NCBI RefSeq assembly: GCF_003111645.1
Contig: NZ_CP022187.1
Location: 4,464,001-4,528,000, forward strand
From: Parazoarcus communis
GTDB taxonomy: Bacteria; Pseudomonadota; Gammaproteobacteria; Burkholderiales; Rhodocyclaceae
Reading direction: 5' to 3'
Length of the DNA: 64,000 bases
Below are positions 7,580 through 16,114 of the stretch, one piece after another. Position 1 is the first letter of the stretch, and every line of letters begins with the position of its first letter. Both the position numbers and the translations under genes were made by a program. Under the pieces are notes generated by a model. It worked only from the letters and a program-made list of their open reading frames with translations. It had not been told where the DNA came from and did not search any database.

Positions 7580-9669
7580 GCGATTACCATTCCGTTGTGT
7601 CGCAACAGTGCATCGACCCGTGGCTCGCGGCCACGGAAGGCCTTGAACGACTCCAGGGCGGGACGACTGCCACCGACTGCGAGGATTTCACGCCAGAAAC
7701 GCGCTCCGGTTTCGGGGTCGAGCAAGCTGCCCTTGCCCGCGCCGGCCTCTTCAAATGCCTCGAACGCATCGGCAGACAGCACTTCGGCCCACTTGTAACT
7801 GTAGTAGCCCGCTGCGTAACCGCCAGCAAAGATATGCGAGAAGCTGTGCGGAAAGCGATGCCATGCTGGCGGAATCAGCACCGCGACCTCGTTGCGGACC
7901 TCGGTCAGCAGTGCCATCACCCGTTCGATGGCCACCGTGGCCTGGTCGCCTTCGCCACTCGGCTGGATCTCGCTGTGCAGGCGCAGGTCGAACATCGAGA
8001 ATTCGAGCTGGCGGACGGTCTGCATGCCACTCTGGAAATTCTTGGCGGCGATCATCTTTTCGTAGAGTGCGCGCGGCAAGGGCTCGCCCGTATCGACGTG
8101 CCCCGTCATGCCGCTCAACACATCCCATTCCCAGCAGAAGTTCTCCATGAACTGGCTCGGCAGCTCGACCGCATCCCACTCGACACCGTTGATGCCCGAC
8201 ACTGCCAGCTCGTCCACCCGCGTCAGCAGGTGATGCAGGCCGTGACCGACTTCGTGGAACAGGGTCAGGACGTCGTCGTGGGTGAAGGTTGCCGGCTTGC
8301 CGTCGACCGGTCCGGAGAAGTTGCACACCAGATAGGCGACGGGGGTCGTTGTGCCATGTCGCCCCAGGTGCCGGCTGCGGGCCGAATCCATCCATGCGCC
8401 GCCACGCTTGGTTTCGCGCGCGTGCAGGTCGAGGTAGAAGTGACCGACCAGTTCGCCCGCCTTCTCGATGCGGAAGAAGTGCGCGTCCGGATCCCACAGC
8501 GGGGCCTGGTCGGGGAGAATATCGACGCCGTACAGGGTGCGAATCACGCCGAACAGGCCGTCCAGAACCCGGGGCTCGGGGAAGTACTGCTTCACTTCGC
8601 GGTCGGAGTAGTCGTAGCGCGCCTGGCGCAGCTTCTCCGAGGCGTAGCCCACATCCCAGGGCTGCAGGTCGGCGATGTCGAGTTCGCGGCTGGCGAAGGC
8701 GCGGAGTTCCTCAAGGTCGCGCTCGGCGAACGGCTTGGCCTTGGCGGCGAGCTCGTGCAGAAAACCGAGTGCCTGCTGCGGGGTGTCGGCCATTTTCGGC
8801 ACCAGCGAAACTTCGGCAAAGTTGCGATAGCCCAGTATGCGCGCCTCTTCGTCGCGCAGCGCGAGAATGCGGCCGATCAGGGGGCCGTTGTCCCATTCGG
8901 GCTTGCCCAGCTCCGAGGCGCGGGTGGCATAGGCGCGATACATGCGCTCGCGCATGGCGCGATCATCGGCGTACTGCAGCACCGGCAGGTAGGACGGCAT
9001 GTGCAGGGTGAACTTCCAGCCCGGCTTGCCTTCCTTCTCGGCAGCGGCGCGCGCGGCGGAGATTGCATCAGCAGGGATGCCGGAGAGCTTCGCTTCGTCT
9101 TCCACCCATTCCGCGTGTGCGTTGGTGGCGTCGAGCAGGCTCTCGGAGAACTTGGCGCCGAGCTGCGACATGGCTTCCTGGATAGCCTGGAAGCGCGGCT
9201 TGTCCGCGTCCGGCAGCTCTGCACCCGACAGGCGGAAATCGCGCAGTTCGTGGTCGAGGATGCGTTGCCGGGTGGGCGACAGCGTGGCGTATTCCGGGCT
9301 TTCGCTCAGGGCCTTGTACTTTTCGAACAGGGCGAGGTTCTGGCCGACCTCGGCATAGAAGCGTGACACTTCGGGCAGCAAAGCGTTATAGGTCTCGCGC
9401 CATTCGGGCACGTCCATCACGCTGTGGAGGTGGCCGACCACGCCCCAGGCCCGGCCCAGGCGCTCGCCCGCCTCATTCATTGGCACGACGAAATCATCCC
9501 AGGTCGGGGTATCCGTGGCGTGGGTCAGGGTTTCGATCAGGCTGCGATATTCGCCCAGCAGTTGCTGGATGGCCGGTGCGACATGCGCGGGGCGGATGTC
9601 GTTGAAACGGGGCAGGCCGGAAAAGTCCAGCAATGGGTTGGCGGTATTCGAGGTAAGCGTTTCTTGCAT
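7576..9669 (-). CDS. prlC: oligopeptidase A (M3 family metallopeptidase)
   Basis: A 697-residue zinc endopeptidase with the M3 signature HEVGHGLHHLL; His472, Glu473 and His476 form the HExxH zinc site, and the downstream GVEWDAVELPSQFMENFCWE supplies the third ligand region. It degrades short peptides and cleaved signal peptides in the cytoplasm. Length agrees with the family. The start at 9669 (MQETLTSNTANPLLDF) matches family N-termini; the frame continues upstream by 15 codons without a better site. The next gene downstream overlaps by four bases. Confidence 0.95.
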   Translation of the reverse strand: MQETLTSNTANPLLDFSGLPRFNDIRPAHVAPAIQQLLGEYRSLIETLTHATDTPTWDDFVVPMNEAGERLGRAWGVVGHLHSVMDVPEWRETYNALLPEVSRFYAEVGQNLALFEKYKALSESPEYATLSPTRQRILDHELRDFRLSGAELPDADKPRFQAIQEAMSQLGAKFSESLLDATNAHAEWVEDEAKLSGIPADAISAARAAAEKEGKPGWKFTLHMPSYLPVLQYADDRAMRERMYRAYATRASELGKPEWDNGPLIGRILALRDEEARILGYRNFAEVSLVPKMADTPQQALGFLHELAAKAKPFAERDLEELRAFASRELDIADLQPWDVGYASEKLRQARYDYSDREVKQYFPEPRVLDGLFGVIRTLYGVDILPDQAPLWDPDAHFFRIEKAGELVGHFYLDLHARETKRGGAWMDSARSRHLGRHGTTTPVAYLVCNFSGPVDGKPATFTHDDVLTLFHEVGHGLHHLLTRVDELAVSGINGVEWDAVELPSQFMENFCWEWDVLSGMTGHVDTGEPLPRALYEKMIAAKNFQSGMQTVRQLEFSMFDLRLHSEIQPSGEGDQATVAIERVMALLTEVRNEVAVLIPPAWHRFPHSFSHIFAGGYAAGYYSYKWAEVLSADAFEAFEEAGAGKGSLLDPETGARFWREILAVGGSRPALESFKAFRGREPRVDALLRHNGMVIA

Positions 9670-9722
9670 GATGTCCGGGTTGTCTTGGCCGTTGATGTTT
9701 CCATTGTGCCGCAAAAAATGAT

Positions 9723-9746
9723 AAGGGCGCCGCTATCGGCGCCCTT
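9723..9746 (-). terminator. intrinsic terminator after the DUF2189 gene
   Basis: A perfect 10-bp stem (9723-9732 with 9737-9746) with loop CTAT. On the minus strand it is followed by ATCATTTTTTG, so it ends transcripts coming from the gene at 9769-10542 before they enter prlC. Confidence 0.85.
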
Positions 9747-9768
9747 GGCGAAATTCATGGGCGGACAG

Positions 9769-10542
9769 CTACTCGATCATTTCACGGTAGGCGTGCCAGC
9801 TTGCATGGCCGAGCAGGGGCAGCACGACCACCATGCCGATCATCATGGTGGCGAAGCCGATGCCGACCAGTGCCACGATGAGTGCAGCCCATACCGCCAT
9901 GGCGCCGAGGTTCACGCCAACGGCGCGCATGCTGGTCATCGCGGCGGTGATGCCGTCGGTGTCGCGATCCATGGTCATCGGGATCGAGATCACCGACAGG
10001 GAAAATACCACCGCTGCGAGTATGCCGCCGATCACCAGATAGGCGACGACAAAGTGGGTGTAATCGCCGGACAGGAACACATCACGGTAGAAGTTCGACA
10101 GATCGGGCGCCCCGCCCTGATACAGCAGAGCGAACAGGATGGCCGAAATGCGCTCCCAGCCGATCAGCGCAATGGCGAAGAAGGCGCCAAAATACATCAG
10201 CCCCTCGCGGTGCTTGCGCAGGCCGGCCAGCGAGTCGGAGAACGAGGCGGTCTGTCCCGCAGCATGTCGGCGCGAGATCTCATACAGACCTGCTGCGGCC
10301 AGCGGCCCAACCAGAAAGAAGCCGCAGATCGCGGCAGTGAACAGATAAGGCATGTTCGCTGCGTAGGACAAGATAAGGTAGCCGGCGACCGCGAAGAAGA
10401 CTCCGTAGGTGAGGCTGGCCGCGAGATTGTCCCGCATGTCGCTCAGGCCCAGTGCGAGCCATCTGAATGGGCGGTCTGCCTTGATCTCCCGGACGTGGGG
10501 CAGGTGGAAGTGCTGATCCAGAGTGTGAAATGTCTTAGCCAT
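9769..10542 (-). CDS. DUF2189 integral membrane protein
   Basis: A 257-residue polytopic protein. About six hydrophobic segments are seen, at residues 45-62, 66-88, 117-140, 160-185, 205-228 and 228-248. The N-terminal part (REIKADRPFRWLALGLSDMRDN) and the central SFSDSLAGLRKHREGLMYFG are characteristic of DUF2189, a family often found near respiratory genes. No catalytic motif is visible and the function is unknown. A strong ribosome-binding site (GGAGG) precedes the ATG. It is a single-gene unit bounded by terminators on both sides. Confidence 0.85.
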   Translation of the reverse strand: MAKTFHTLDQHFHLPHVREIKADRPFRWLALGLSDMRDNLAASLTYGVFFAVAGYLILSYAANMPYLFTAAICGFFLVGPLAAAGLYEISRRHAAGQTASFSDSLAGLRKHREGLMYFGAFFAIALIGWERISAILFALLYQGGAPDLSNFYRDVFLSGDYTHFVVAYLVIGGILAAVVFSLSVISIPMTMDRDTDGITAAMTSMRAVGVNLGAMAVWAALIVALVGIGFATMMIGMVVVLPLLGHASWHAYREMIE

Positions 10543-10717
10543 GACAACCTCCTTCGGGTGGATGGATGCCGGCCGGTATCGTCATTGGCGCGGAACCGTT
10601 CCGGACGTCCCTTAGAGGGGAACTGCGGCCACGAGTTCGCGACTCGCGTGCGGATTCAGGGGTTTGCGTGAAGTCAGTCAGGACGGACGGCCCGGTTTGC
10701 CGTCGCGAGCCATGAAA

Positions 10718-10740
10718 GCCCTCTCCGTTGCGGAGAGGGC
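10718..10740 (-). terminator. intrinsic terminator after purC
   Basis: A 10-bp perfect stem (10718-10727 with 10731-10740) and a 3-base loop. The minus strand continues TTTC after the stem, just beyond the purC stop at 10750. Confidence 0.75.
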
Positions 10741-10749
10741 GGGTCGGGA

Positions 10750-11685
10750 TCAGGCCAGCGTGTGCCCGGTCAGCCGGGCATAGGCTTCGCGATACTTGTC
10801 GGCGGTGCGCTCGACAACGTCGGCAGGCAACACCGGGCCCGGTGCCTGCTTGTTCCAGTCCAGGGTCTCGAGGTAGTCGCGCACGTACTGCTTGTCGTAG
10901 GACGGCGGGCTGATGCCTTCCTGATAGCTGTCAGCCGGCCAGAAACGGGACGAATCGGGTGTGAGTGCCTCGTCGATCAGGTGCAGGGTGCCGGCGGCAT
11001 CGATGCCAAACTCGAACTTGGTGTCGGCAATGATGATCCCGCGTCCTGCGGCATAGTCGGCCGCTTCGGTGTACAGCGCGAGTGCTGCCTGACGTGCTTC
11101 CTCGGCAAGGCCTGCGCCGGTCTTGCCGGTGCCGGCAAGGCTGGCGTTGAGTTGCGCGTCGCAGTTTGCCTGTGCCTGGGCGAACGAGATGTTCTCGTCG
11201 TGCGCGCCGGCTTCGGCCTTCGATGACGGGGTAAAGATCGGCGCCGGCAGTTTTGCGGCCTGTTTCAGGCCGGCGGGCAGCGGAATGCCGCAGATTGCGC
11301 CGGTTTCCTGATAGTCCTTCCACCCGCCTCCGATCACATAGCCGCGTACCACCGCCTCGATCGGCAACGGCTTGAGGCGCTTCACCACGAGCGCGCGGCC
11401 ACGCACCTGGTCACGCTCGTCGGCGGCGACGACCGTCTCGGGGTCGATGCCGGTGAGCTGGTTCGGAACGACGTGGCCGAGCTTGTCGAACCAGAAGTTG
11501 GCCATCGCGATGAGCACCCGTCCCTTGTCCGGAATCGGGTTGGGCAGGATGACGTCGAAAGCGGACAGGCGATCGCTGGTCACGATCAGCAGCCTGTCGG
11601 CGTCGACTGCATAGATGTCACGCACCTTGCCGCGACCGAGCAGCGGCAGGCTCTTGATGGTGGATTCGAAAAGCGGGGAGGTCAC
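10750..11685 (-). CDS. purC: phosphoribosylaminoimidazole-succinocarboxamide synthase
   Basis: A 311-residue SAICAR synthetase, which joins CAIR and aspartate with ATP in purine synthesis. Family motifs are [12 protein letters not shown] at the N-terminus (nucleotide loop), [42 protein letters not shown] and [13 protein letters not shown] with [15 protein letters not shown]. The start is a GTG at 11685, giving [20 protein letters not shown] as in relatives. An upstream TTG at 11751 has no homologous N-terminus. The length matches the fungal/betaproteobacterial long type rather than the 240-residue E. coli form. It is transcribed alone. Confidence 0.95.
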   Translation of the reverse strand: MTSPLFESTIKSLPLLGRGKVRDIYAVDADRLLIVTSDRLSAFDVILPNPIPDKGRVLIAMANFWFDKLGHVVPNQLTGIDPETVVAADERDQVRGRALVVKRLKPLPIEAVVRGYVIGGGWKDYQETGAICGIPLPAGLKQAAKLPAPIFTPSSKAEAGAHDENISFAQAQANCDAQLNASLAGTGKTGAGLAEEARQAALALYTEAADYAAGRGIIIADTKFEFGIDAAGTLHLIDEALTPDSSRFWPADSYQEGISPPSYDKQYVRDYLETLDWNKQAPGPVLPADVVERTADKYREAYARLTGHTLA

Positions 11686-11910
11686 GGTGAAGATGTCTCG
11701 TCTGGACAAAACAGCATTATAGGGCTCGCTGGCGAGTTGGCTGCGTTTCAAGCGTGGGGGCGAGGCTTGAACGTTCAGATTCGATGTTCCGTCGTCGTGG
11801 CCGATGGATGCTCCCTGATTCGTTCTATCTAAAGATCAATTGTCGAGTTTCTTTACAACTGACGGCCAAGATATGCGCAAAAATGAATTAACTTATTGAT
11901 TTATAAAATG

Positions 11911-11926
11911 TGGCACGTAGTTTGCT
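11911..11926 (+). promoter_or_regulatory. consensus sigma-54 promoter for the vWA PEP-CTERM gene
   Basis: TGGCAC, spacer GTAGT, TTGCT is a perfect match to the sigma-54 -24/-12 consensus. It lies in an AT-rich stretch 55 bases before the ATG at 11981. Initiation is expected near 11937. PEP-CTERM genes in floc-forming betaproteobacteria are known to be under RpoN together with the PrsK/PrsR two-component pair, neither of which is in this window. Confidence 0.85.
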
Positions 11927-11980
11927 AAAGGTGGTCATGTAACTGTTTATGAACTGACTGCATACTGTTTGGGGGATATG

Positions 11981-12808
11981 ATGAAAATCAAAAAAGTTTT
12001 CGCGGCTACGGCATTGGGTCTTGCGATGGTCGGTTTTGGCACACCAGCCCAGTCCGCCATTCTCAGCGACATCATCTTTATCGTGGACGAGTCGGGTTCC
12101 ATGGGCACTGTCCAGACCAACCTGCGCAATAACATCGGGCTGTTCGCTTCAACCCTGACCGGCACCGGGCAGGTTGATGCCCGATATGGCCTGGTTGGGT
12201 ACGGAAACAGTTCGGTTGTGCCACGTATGGTGACGGATCTGACCTCCGCATCGCTCTTCGCGACGGCTGCTGCGGGGCTGGGGATTTCGGGTGGTACTGA
12301 ACCCGCATATACTGCTTCCGCTTTCGCACTGAACGCACTTGATGGTCAGACATCGCTGTTTTCTTTCCGCAGCAATGCGGTCAAGAACATCATCATCTTT
12401 ACCGACGAGCCTTCCAATGGTGATACCACTGCTCGCGGCACGGTCGGTGGCAGTGCAGTGACGCAGTCAATTGTCGATGGCCTTCTGACCACCAACAACG
12501 CGCTGTATAACGCCGTGCTGTCGGGATCGGGTACGGTTACATCGATCGGCCCCCTCGCAACGGGACATAGCGGCCAGGTCTTCAATCTGTCGCTGTTCAA
12601 CACGACTAATGCAGCCCAGATCACGCAGTTCGTGACCGACTTTGCGAGCGCCAAGTTGCAGGAAACACTGACCTTCTGCCAGCTGAACCCCACGCTGCCG
12701 CAGTGTCAGGGTAACAATAACGTTCCCGAGCCTGGCGTGCTCGCGCTGCTCGGTATCGGTATCGCCGGTCTCGGCGTGCTTCGTCGTCGCAAGATGACTC
12801 AAGCCTGA
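11981..12808 (+). CDS. exported von Willebrand factor A protein with PEP-CTERM sorting signal
   Basis: A 275-residue protein with a signal peptide (about residues 1-26), a vWA domain (about 29-235) with an intact metal-binding DESGS at 36-40, and a PEP-CTERM tail: VPEP at 248-251, a hydrophobic helix, then RRRK. PEP-CTERM proteins are processed by exosortase and are tied to extracellular polysaccharide and floc formation. GGGGGA precedes the ATG at 11981 at proper distance; the ATG three bases earlier is too close to it. A lone gene with its own sigma-54 promoter and terminator. CQLNPTLPQCQ just before the sorting signal contains a Cys pair. The ligand of the vWA domain is unknown. Confidence 0.9.
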   Translation: MKIKKVFAATALGLAMVGFGTPAQSAILSDIIFIVDESGSMGTVQTNLRNNIGLFASTLTGTGQVDARYGLVGYGNSSVVPRMVTDLTSASLFATAAAGLGISGGTEPAYTASAFALNALDGQTSLFSFRSNAVKNIIIFTDEPSNGDTTARGTVGGSAVTQSIVDGLLTTNNALYNAVLSGSGTVTSIGPLATGHSGQVFNLSLFNTTNAAQITQFVTDFASAKLQETLTFCQLNPTLPQCQGNNNVPEPGVLALLGIGIAGLGVLRRRKMTQA

Positions 12809-12830
12809 TTGCTTCTGTCTCAAGCAGTTC

Positions 12831-12858
12831 AAAACGCCAGCATTCGCTGGCGTTTTTT
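12831..12858 (+). terminator. intrinsic terminator between convergent genes
   Basis: An 11-bp stem (12831-12841 with 12846-12856), loop ATTC, then six T in total on the plus strand. It ends the vWA gene; the A-rich left side allows use in the other direction by the DUF3422 gene whose stop is at 12858. Confidence 0.85.
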
Positions 12859-14144
12859 CATTCTGATTCCTGTGCCAGCTTCTTGCGCAAGCTCCTCAGG
12901 CTGATTGCCACCAGCCCGGCAATGACCGGGATCGACACCGCGGTGATGACTTCCGGCGTGGCCGGTTCGATGAGGTGCTTGGCGCCCTTGGCCATGTAGT
13001 TCACCAGCTGCGATGCGTAGTAGGTGATGGCGACGATGGACAGGCCTTCGACTGTCTCCTGCAGGTGGAGCTGTATTTTTGCGCGCCGGTTCATCTGCGC
13101 GAGCAGTTCCTGATTCTGGCGTTCGAGCTCGATATCGACGCGGGTGCGCAGCAGTTGCGAATTGCGCGCGATCCGGCCGGAGAGATCCTCCTGACGGCGG
13201 GCGATGGTGGCGCAGGTGCTGATGGCCGGCGTGAGCCGGCGTTCCATGAACTCGCGCACGGTCGGGAAGCCCGGCAGGCGTACCTCCCGCAGCTCGTCGA
13301 TGCGCTGTCCCACGAGGCGGTAATAGGCGGCTGCGGCGCCGAAGCGGAAAGTGGTGCGGGCCACCGAGCGCTCGACCTCGGCTGCGAGACGGGTCAGCCG
13401 GGCGAGGACGGCGCGGTCGTCCTCGGTAGTGCGCGCCTGCTCCAGCCCGTCCATCAGGTCCGCCAGTTCGTCTTCGGCGCGCGACAGCAGCCGCCCAACC
13501 TGTTTGGCGACCGGGAAGGCGAGCAGCGCCATCACGCGGTAGGTCTCGATCTCCACCAGGCGCTGCACCATGCGGCCGGACTGGCGCGGGGTGAGGCCGG
13601 CGTCGATCAGCAGGAAATGCGAGAAGCCGTCTTCATGGATGTGGAAATCGGTGAAGACCCAGCCCGCGCCTTCGGCGACCTGTGCGGCCACCAGGGTCTT
13701 GCCGTGTGGTGAAACCTGCACCATGACCGTATCGGGGGGCACATCCGAGACCGAGCGCAGCTCGATATGCGTGGCAGCGACGAGCTGGCCGGGAATGTCC
13801 TTGCGCCAGTTGGCCGGTACCGCCAGCAGGGCATTCTCGCCCGCGCTGTCATCTGGTGCGATGCGGTGAAAGAAGGTGTAGCTCGAGAACTCGTTGTGGC
13901 GCTCCCACTTCAGGCGGAACGATTCGGCATCGATGAAGACGTGGCCAGTCTCGGTCTGCGGTTGCGGGAGGCCGAGTTGCTCAGCCAGTGCTTCGAGGTG
14001 CCTGGTCTCGCGTCCGGCGCTGCCCTCATGGTGCAGGAAGGCCAGGTAAGTGACGAACTCAGGGGTGTCGAGCGGAACCGGGGGGCGGGCGTGAACCTCG
14101 TCGTTCAGGGACAGGCGCAGGGGATGTTCGTTGAACAGGGGCAT
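12858..14144 (-). CDS. DUF3422 family membrane-anchored protein
   Basis: A 428-residue protein of the DUF3422 family, recognised by the opening LFNEHPLRLSLNDEVHARPPVPL and by FRLKWERHNEFSSYTFF. A mostly helical soluble region of about 370 residues, with probable coiled coil near 330-365 (IARRQEDLSGRIARNSQLLRTRVDIELERQNQELLAQMNRR split over two helices), is followed by one or two C-terminal hydrophobic segments (about 370-420). The biochemical role is unknown. The C-terminal layout resembles CorA-like tail anchors, but no GMN motif is present. Confidence 0.85.
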   Translation of the reverse strand: MPLFNEHPLRLSLNDEVHARPPVPLDTPEFVTYLAFLHHEGSAGRETRHLEALAEQLGLPQPQTETGHVFIDAESFRLKWERHNEFSSYTFFHRIAPDDSAGENALLAVPANWRKDIPGQLVAATHIELRSVSDVPPDTVMVQVSPHGKTLVAAQVAEGAGWVFTDFHIHEDGFSHFLLIDAGLTPRQSGRMVQRLVEIETYRVMALLAFPVAKQVGRLLSRAEDELADLMDGLEQARTTEDDRAVLARLTRLAAEVERSVARTTFRFGAAAAYYRLVGQRIDELREVRLPGFPTVREFMERRLTPAISTCATIARRQEDLSGRIARNSQLLRTRVDIELERQNQELLAQMNRRAKIQLHLQETVEGLSIVAITYYASQLVNYMAKGAKHLIEPATPEVITAVSIPVIAGLVAISLRSLRKKLAQESE

Positions 14145-14261
14145 GGCGTCGGTTCATGGCCTGGTGGCGCCACGGAGTGGGCGGGATGCCGCATTCTTGC
14201 CCAATGCACGCAGGCAGACAAGCACGCCGCGCCGGACGACGCAGCGTGCCTGCATGAATCC

Positions 14262-14840
14262 TTACTGCTTGATGGCTTCGATCGCGATGTCGAGGGTGAC
14301 CTCGTCGCCGACGTTGGGGGCGTACTTGCCGGCGTTGAACTCGCTGCGCTTGATCACCGTCGTGGCGTTGGCGCCGATGGCATCCTTCTTCAGCATGGGG
14401 TGCGGCATGGCCTGGAAGGAGGTAACCGTCAGGGTGACCGGACGGGTGACGCCCTTGATGGTCAGGTTCCCGTCGATGCTGACCGGCTTGTCGCCGTCGA
14501 ACACCACGTTCGTCGATTTGAAGTGTGCGGTGGGGAAGGTGGCGGTATCGAGAAAGTCGCTGCCCTGGATGTGGCCGTCGAATAGTTCGAAGCCGGTGTC
14601 CACCGATTTCATGTCGATGGTGACATCCACCGCAGCGGTCCGTGCGGCCTTGTCGAGGGTCACCGTACCCGTGGTCTTGTTGAAGCGCGACAGCTGCTTC
14701 GAGTAACCGAAGTGGGAATACGAGAAGCGCGGGAAGGTATGCGTCCCGTCAATTGCATAGGTTTCCGGTGCGGCATGCGAGGGTGCGGCGAACAGGGCGA
14801 ACGGCGCTGCAAGCGCCAGAATGGCGAGGGATTTTTTCAT
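14262..14840 (-). CDS. YceI family periplasmic protein (copy 1)
   Basis: A 192-residue protein with a signal peptide (MKKSLAILALAAPFALFAAPSHA) and a YceI lipocalin-like beta barrel (about 28-190), with YAIDGTHTFPRFSYSHFGYS at the start and GNLTIKGVTRPVTLTVT in the middle. YceI proteins bind polyisoprenoid-type lipids in the periplasm. It is the last gene of a four-gene minus-strand run with a second YceI, cytochrome b561 and a dioxygenase. YceI next to cytochrome b561 is a common pairing, which suggests a quinone or isoprenoid link; this is inference. Confidence 0.92.
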   Translation of the reverse strand: MKKSLAILALAAPFALFAAPSHAAPETYAIDGTHTFPRFSYSHFGYSKQLSRFNKTTGTVTLDKAARTAAVDVTIDMKSVDTGFELFDGHIQGSDFLDTATFPTAHFKSTNVVFDGDKPVSIDGNLTIKGVTRPVTLTVTSFQAMPHPMLKKDAIGANATTVIKRSEFNAGKYAPNVGDEVTLDIAIEAIKQ

Positions 14841-14899
14841 CTTTGGTCCTGATTGAGTTGAGGGTGGGAAAGTGGCGCAGTGGTGGTGCAGTGACGATT

Positions 14900-15478
14900 T
14901 CAGGGTGCAGCCTGAAGCGCGCGCAACTGGAAGTTGATCTGGATCTCATTGGCGACGATGGTGGTGTCGGCCCATTCGCCTTCGCCGATTGCGAAGTCGT
15001 TGCGCTTGAGCTTCAAGCTGCCCTTTACGGTGGCCGCCGTGCCCTGCGCTTCGAAGGTGAAGGGGGCGGTCACGTTTCGGGTCTGGCCCTTGATCGTGAG
15101 TTTGCCGGCGACTTCGTAGCGCTTGTCTCCAAGTGCCTTGAACGAGGTCGATTCGAAGCGGGCAAGCGGATGCGCGGCCGTGTTGAACCAGGTCTTGGTC
15201 TTGACTTCTTCATTGCCCTCGGTCGAGCCGGTGTCGATGCTGGCGACCTCGATGTCGAAGGCGGCGCGCCCGGCTTCGGGATGGGCGGGGTCGAACCTGA
15301 TATTGGCGGCGAAGCGTTCGAACTTGCCATCCATGCCGACACCCATCTGGGTGTACTGGAAGGTGAAGCGGCTTGCTGCCTTATCGATGGCGGTGAATTC
15401 GGCCGCGCTTGCGGCGGTGATTGTGGCCAGCGAGAGGGCAGCGGCCGTGGCGAAGTGTCGCAGTGTGCCTGTTTTCAT
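14900..15478 (-). CDS. YceI family periplasmic protein (copy 2)
   Basis: A 192-residue exported YceI protein: signal peptide about 1-25 (ending TAASA), then the barrel with FTAIDKAASRFTFQYTQMGVGMDG and GKLTIKGQTRNVTAPFTF. The start at 15478 is preferred because GGAG lies upstream and it begins a proper signal peptide; an earlier in-frame start at 15514 adds 12 residues before it. The MGVGMDGKFERF loop differs from copy 1, so the two are not recent duplicates. It sits between cytochrome b561 and the other YceI gene. Confidence 0.92.
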   Translation of the reverse strand: MKTGTLRHFATAAALSLATITAASAAEFTAIDKAASRFTFQYTQMGVGMDGKFERFAANIRFDPAHPEAGRAAFDIEVASIDTGSTEGNEEVKTKTWFNTAAHPLARFESTSFKALGDKRYEVAGKLTIKGQTRNVTAPFTFEAQGTAATVKGSLKLKRNDFAIGEGEWADTTIVANEIQINFQLRALQAAP

Positions 15479-15557
15479 GAGGGGCTCCGGGTGGGTGAGC
15501 GCACTTGCAAGCATGCAAGGGGCTGTTGTGGTGAATGGGGGGCGCGGTTCAGGCCGA

Positions 15558-16097
15558 TCAGCCCTGTCGTTTCCCCGGCAGCATCCGGCGCAGGATGTCG
15601 TCGCGGTCGATGAAGTGGTGCTTGAGTGCCGCGCCGATATGGGCGATGACGAGTGCGGCCAGGCTTAGGTTCAGCGCTTCATGCACCGACTGCAGCAGGT
15701 CGCCGAGTTCGGCGTTCTTAGACAACAGGTCGGGCAGCGGGACGATGCCGAACCAGACGGTCTGGAAACCCTTGGCCGAACTCATCAGCCAGCCGGAAAG
15801 CGGGATGGCAAGCATCAGCAGGTAGAGCGCGACATGGGTGCCATGAGCGATCATCCGCAGTGCCTTGGGCATGCTCTCGGGCAGCGGCGGTGCCGGGTGG
15901 CGCAGGCGCCAGGCGAGGCGCACCAGCACCAGCATGAAAAGGCTGACGCCTGCCCATTTGTGCCATGAGTAGAGCTTGAGCTTGAATGGCGACAGCGGCA
16001 GTTCGTGCATGTAGACGCCGAGCGAGAATGCACCGATCAGCCCGAGTGCCATGAGCCAGTGCAGCGAAACGGCAGTGCGTGTATAGGTCGTGTTCAT
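15558..16097 (-). CDS. cytochrome b561 family protein
   Basis: A 179-residue four-helix membrane protein of the CybB type. Hydrophobic segments are at about residues 12-32, 46-64, 90-110 and 142-165. The haem-ligand histidines are plausible at His13, His46, and in the HGTHVALYLLM and LVIAHIGAALKHHF segments. Such proteins bind two b haems and pass electrons from quinol, with superoxide as one reported acceptor. Only 17 bases separate it from the dioxygenase gene upstream, so they are probably cotranscribed. Confidence 0.9.
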   Translation of the reverse strand: MNTTYTRTAVSLHWLMALGLIGAFSLGVYMHELPLSPFKLKLYSWHKWAGVSLFMLVLVRLAWRLRHPAPPLPESMPKALRMIAHGTHVALYLLMLAIPLSGWLMSSAKGFQTVWFGIVPLPDLLSKNAELGDLLQSVHEALNLSLAALVIAHIGAALKHHFIDRDDILRRMLPGKRQG

Positions 16098-16114
16098 CGT
16101 CGTGTCCGTCGGGT

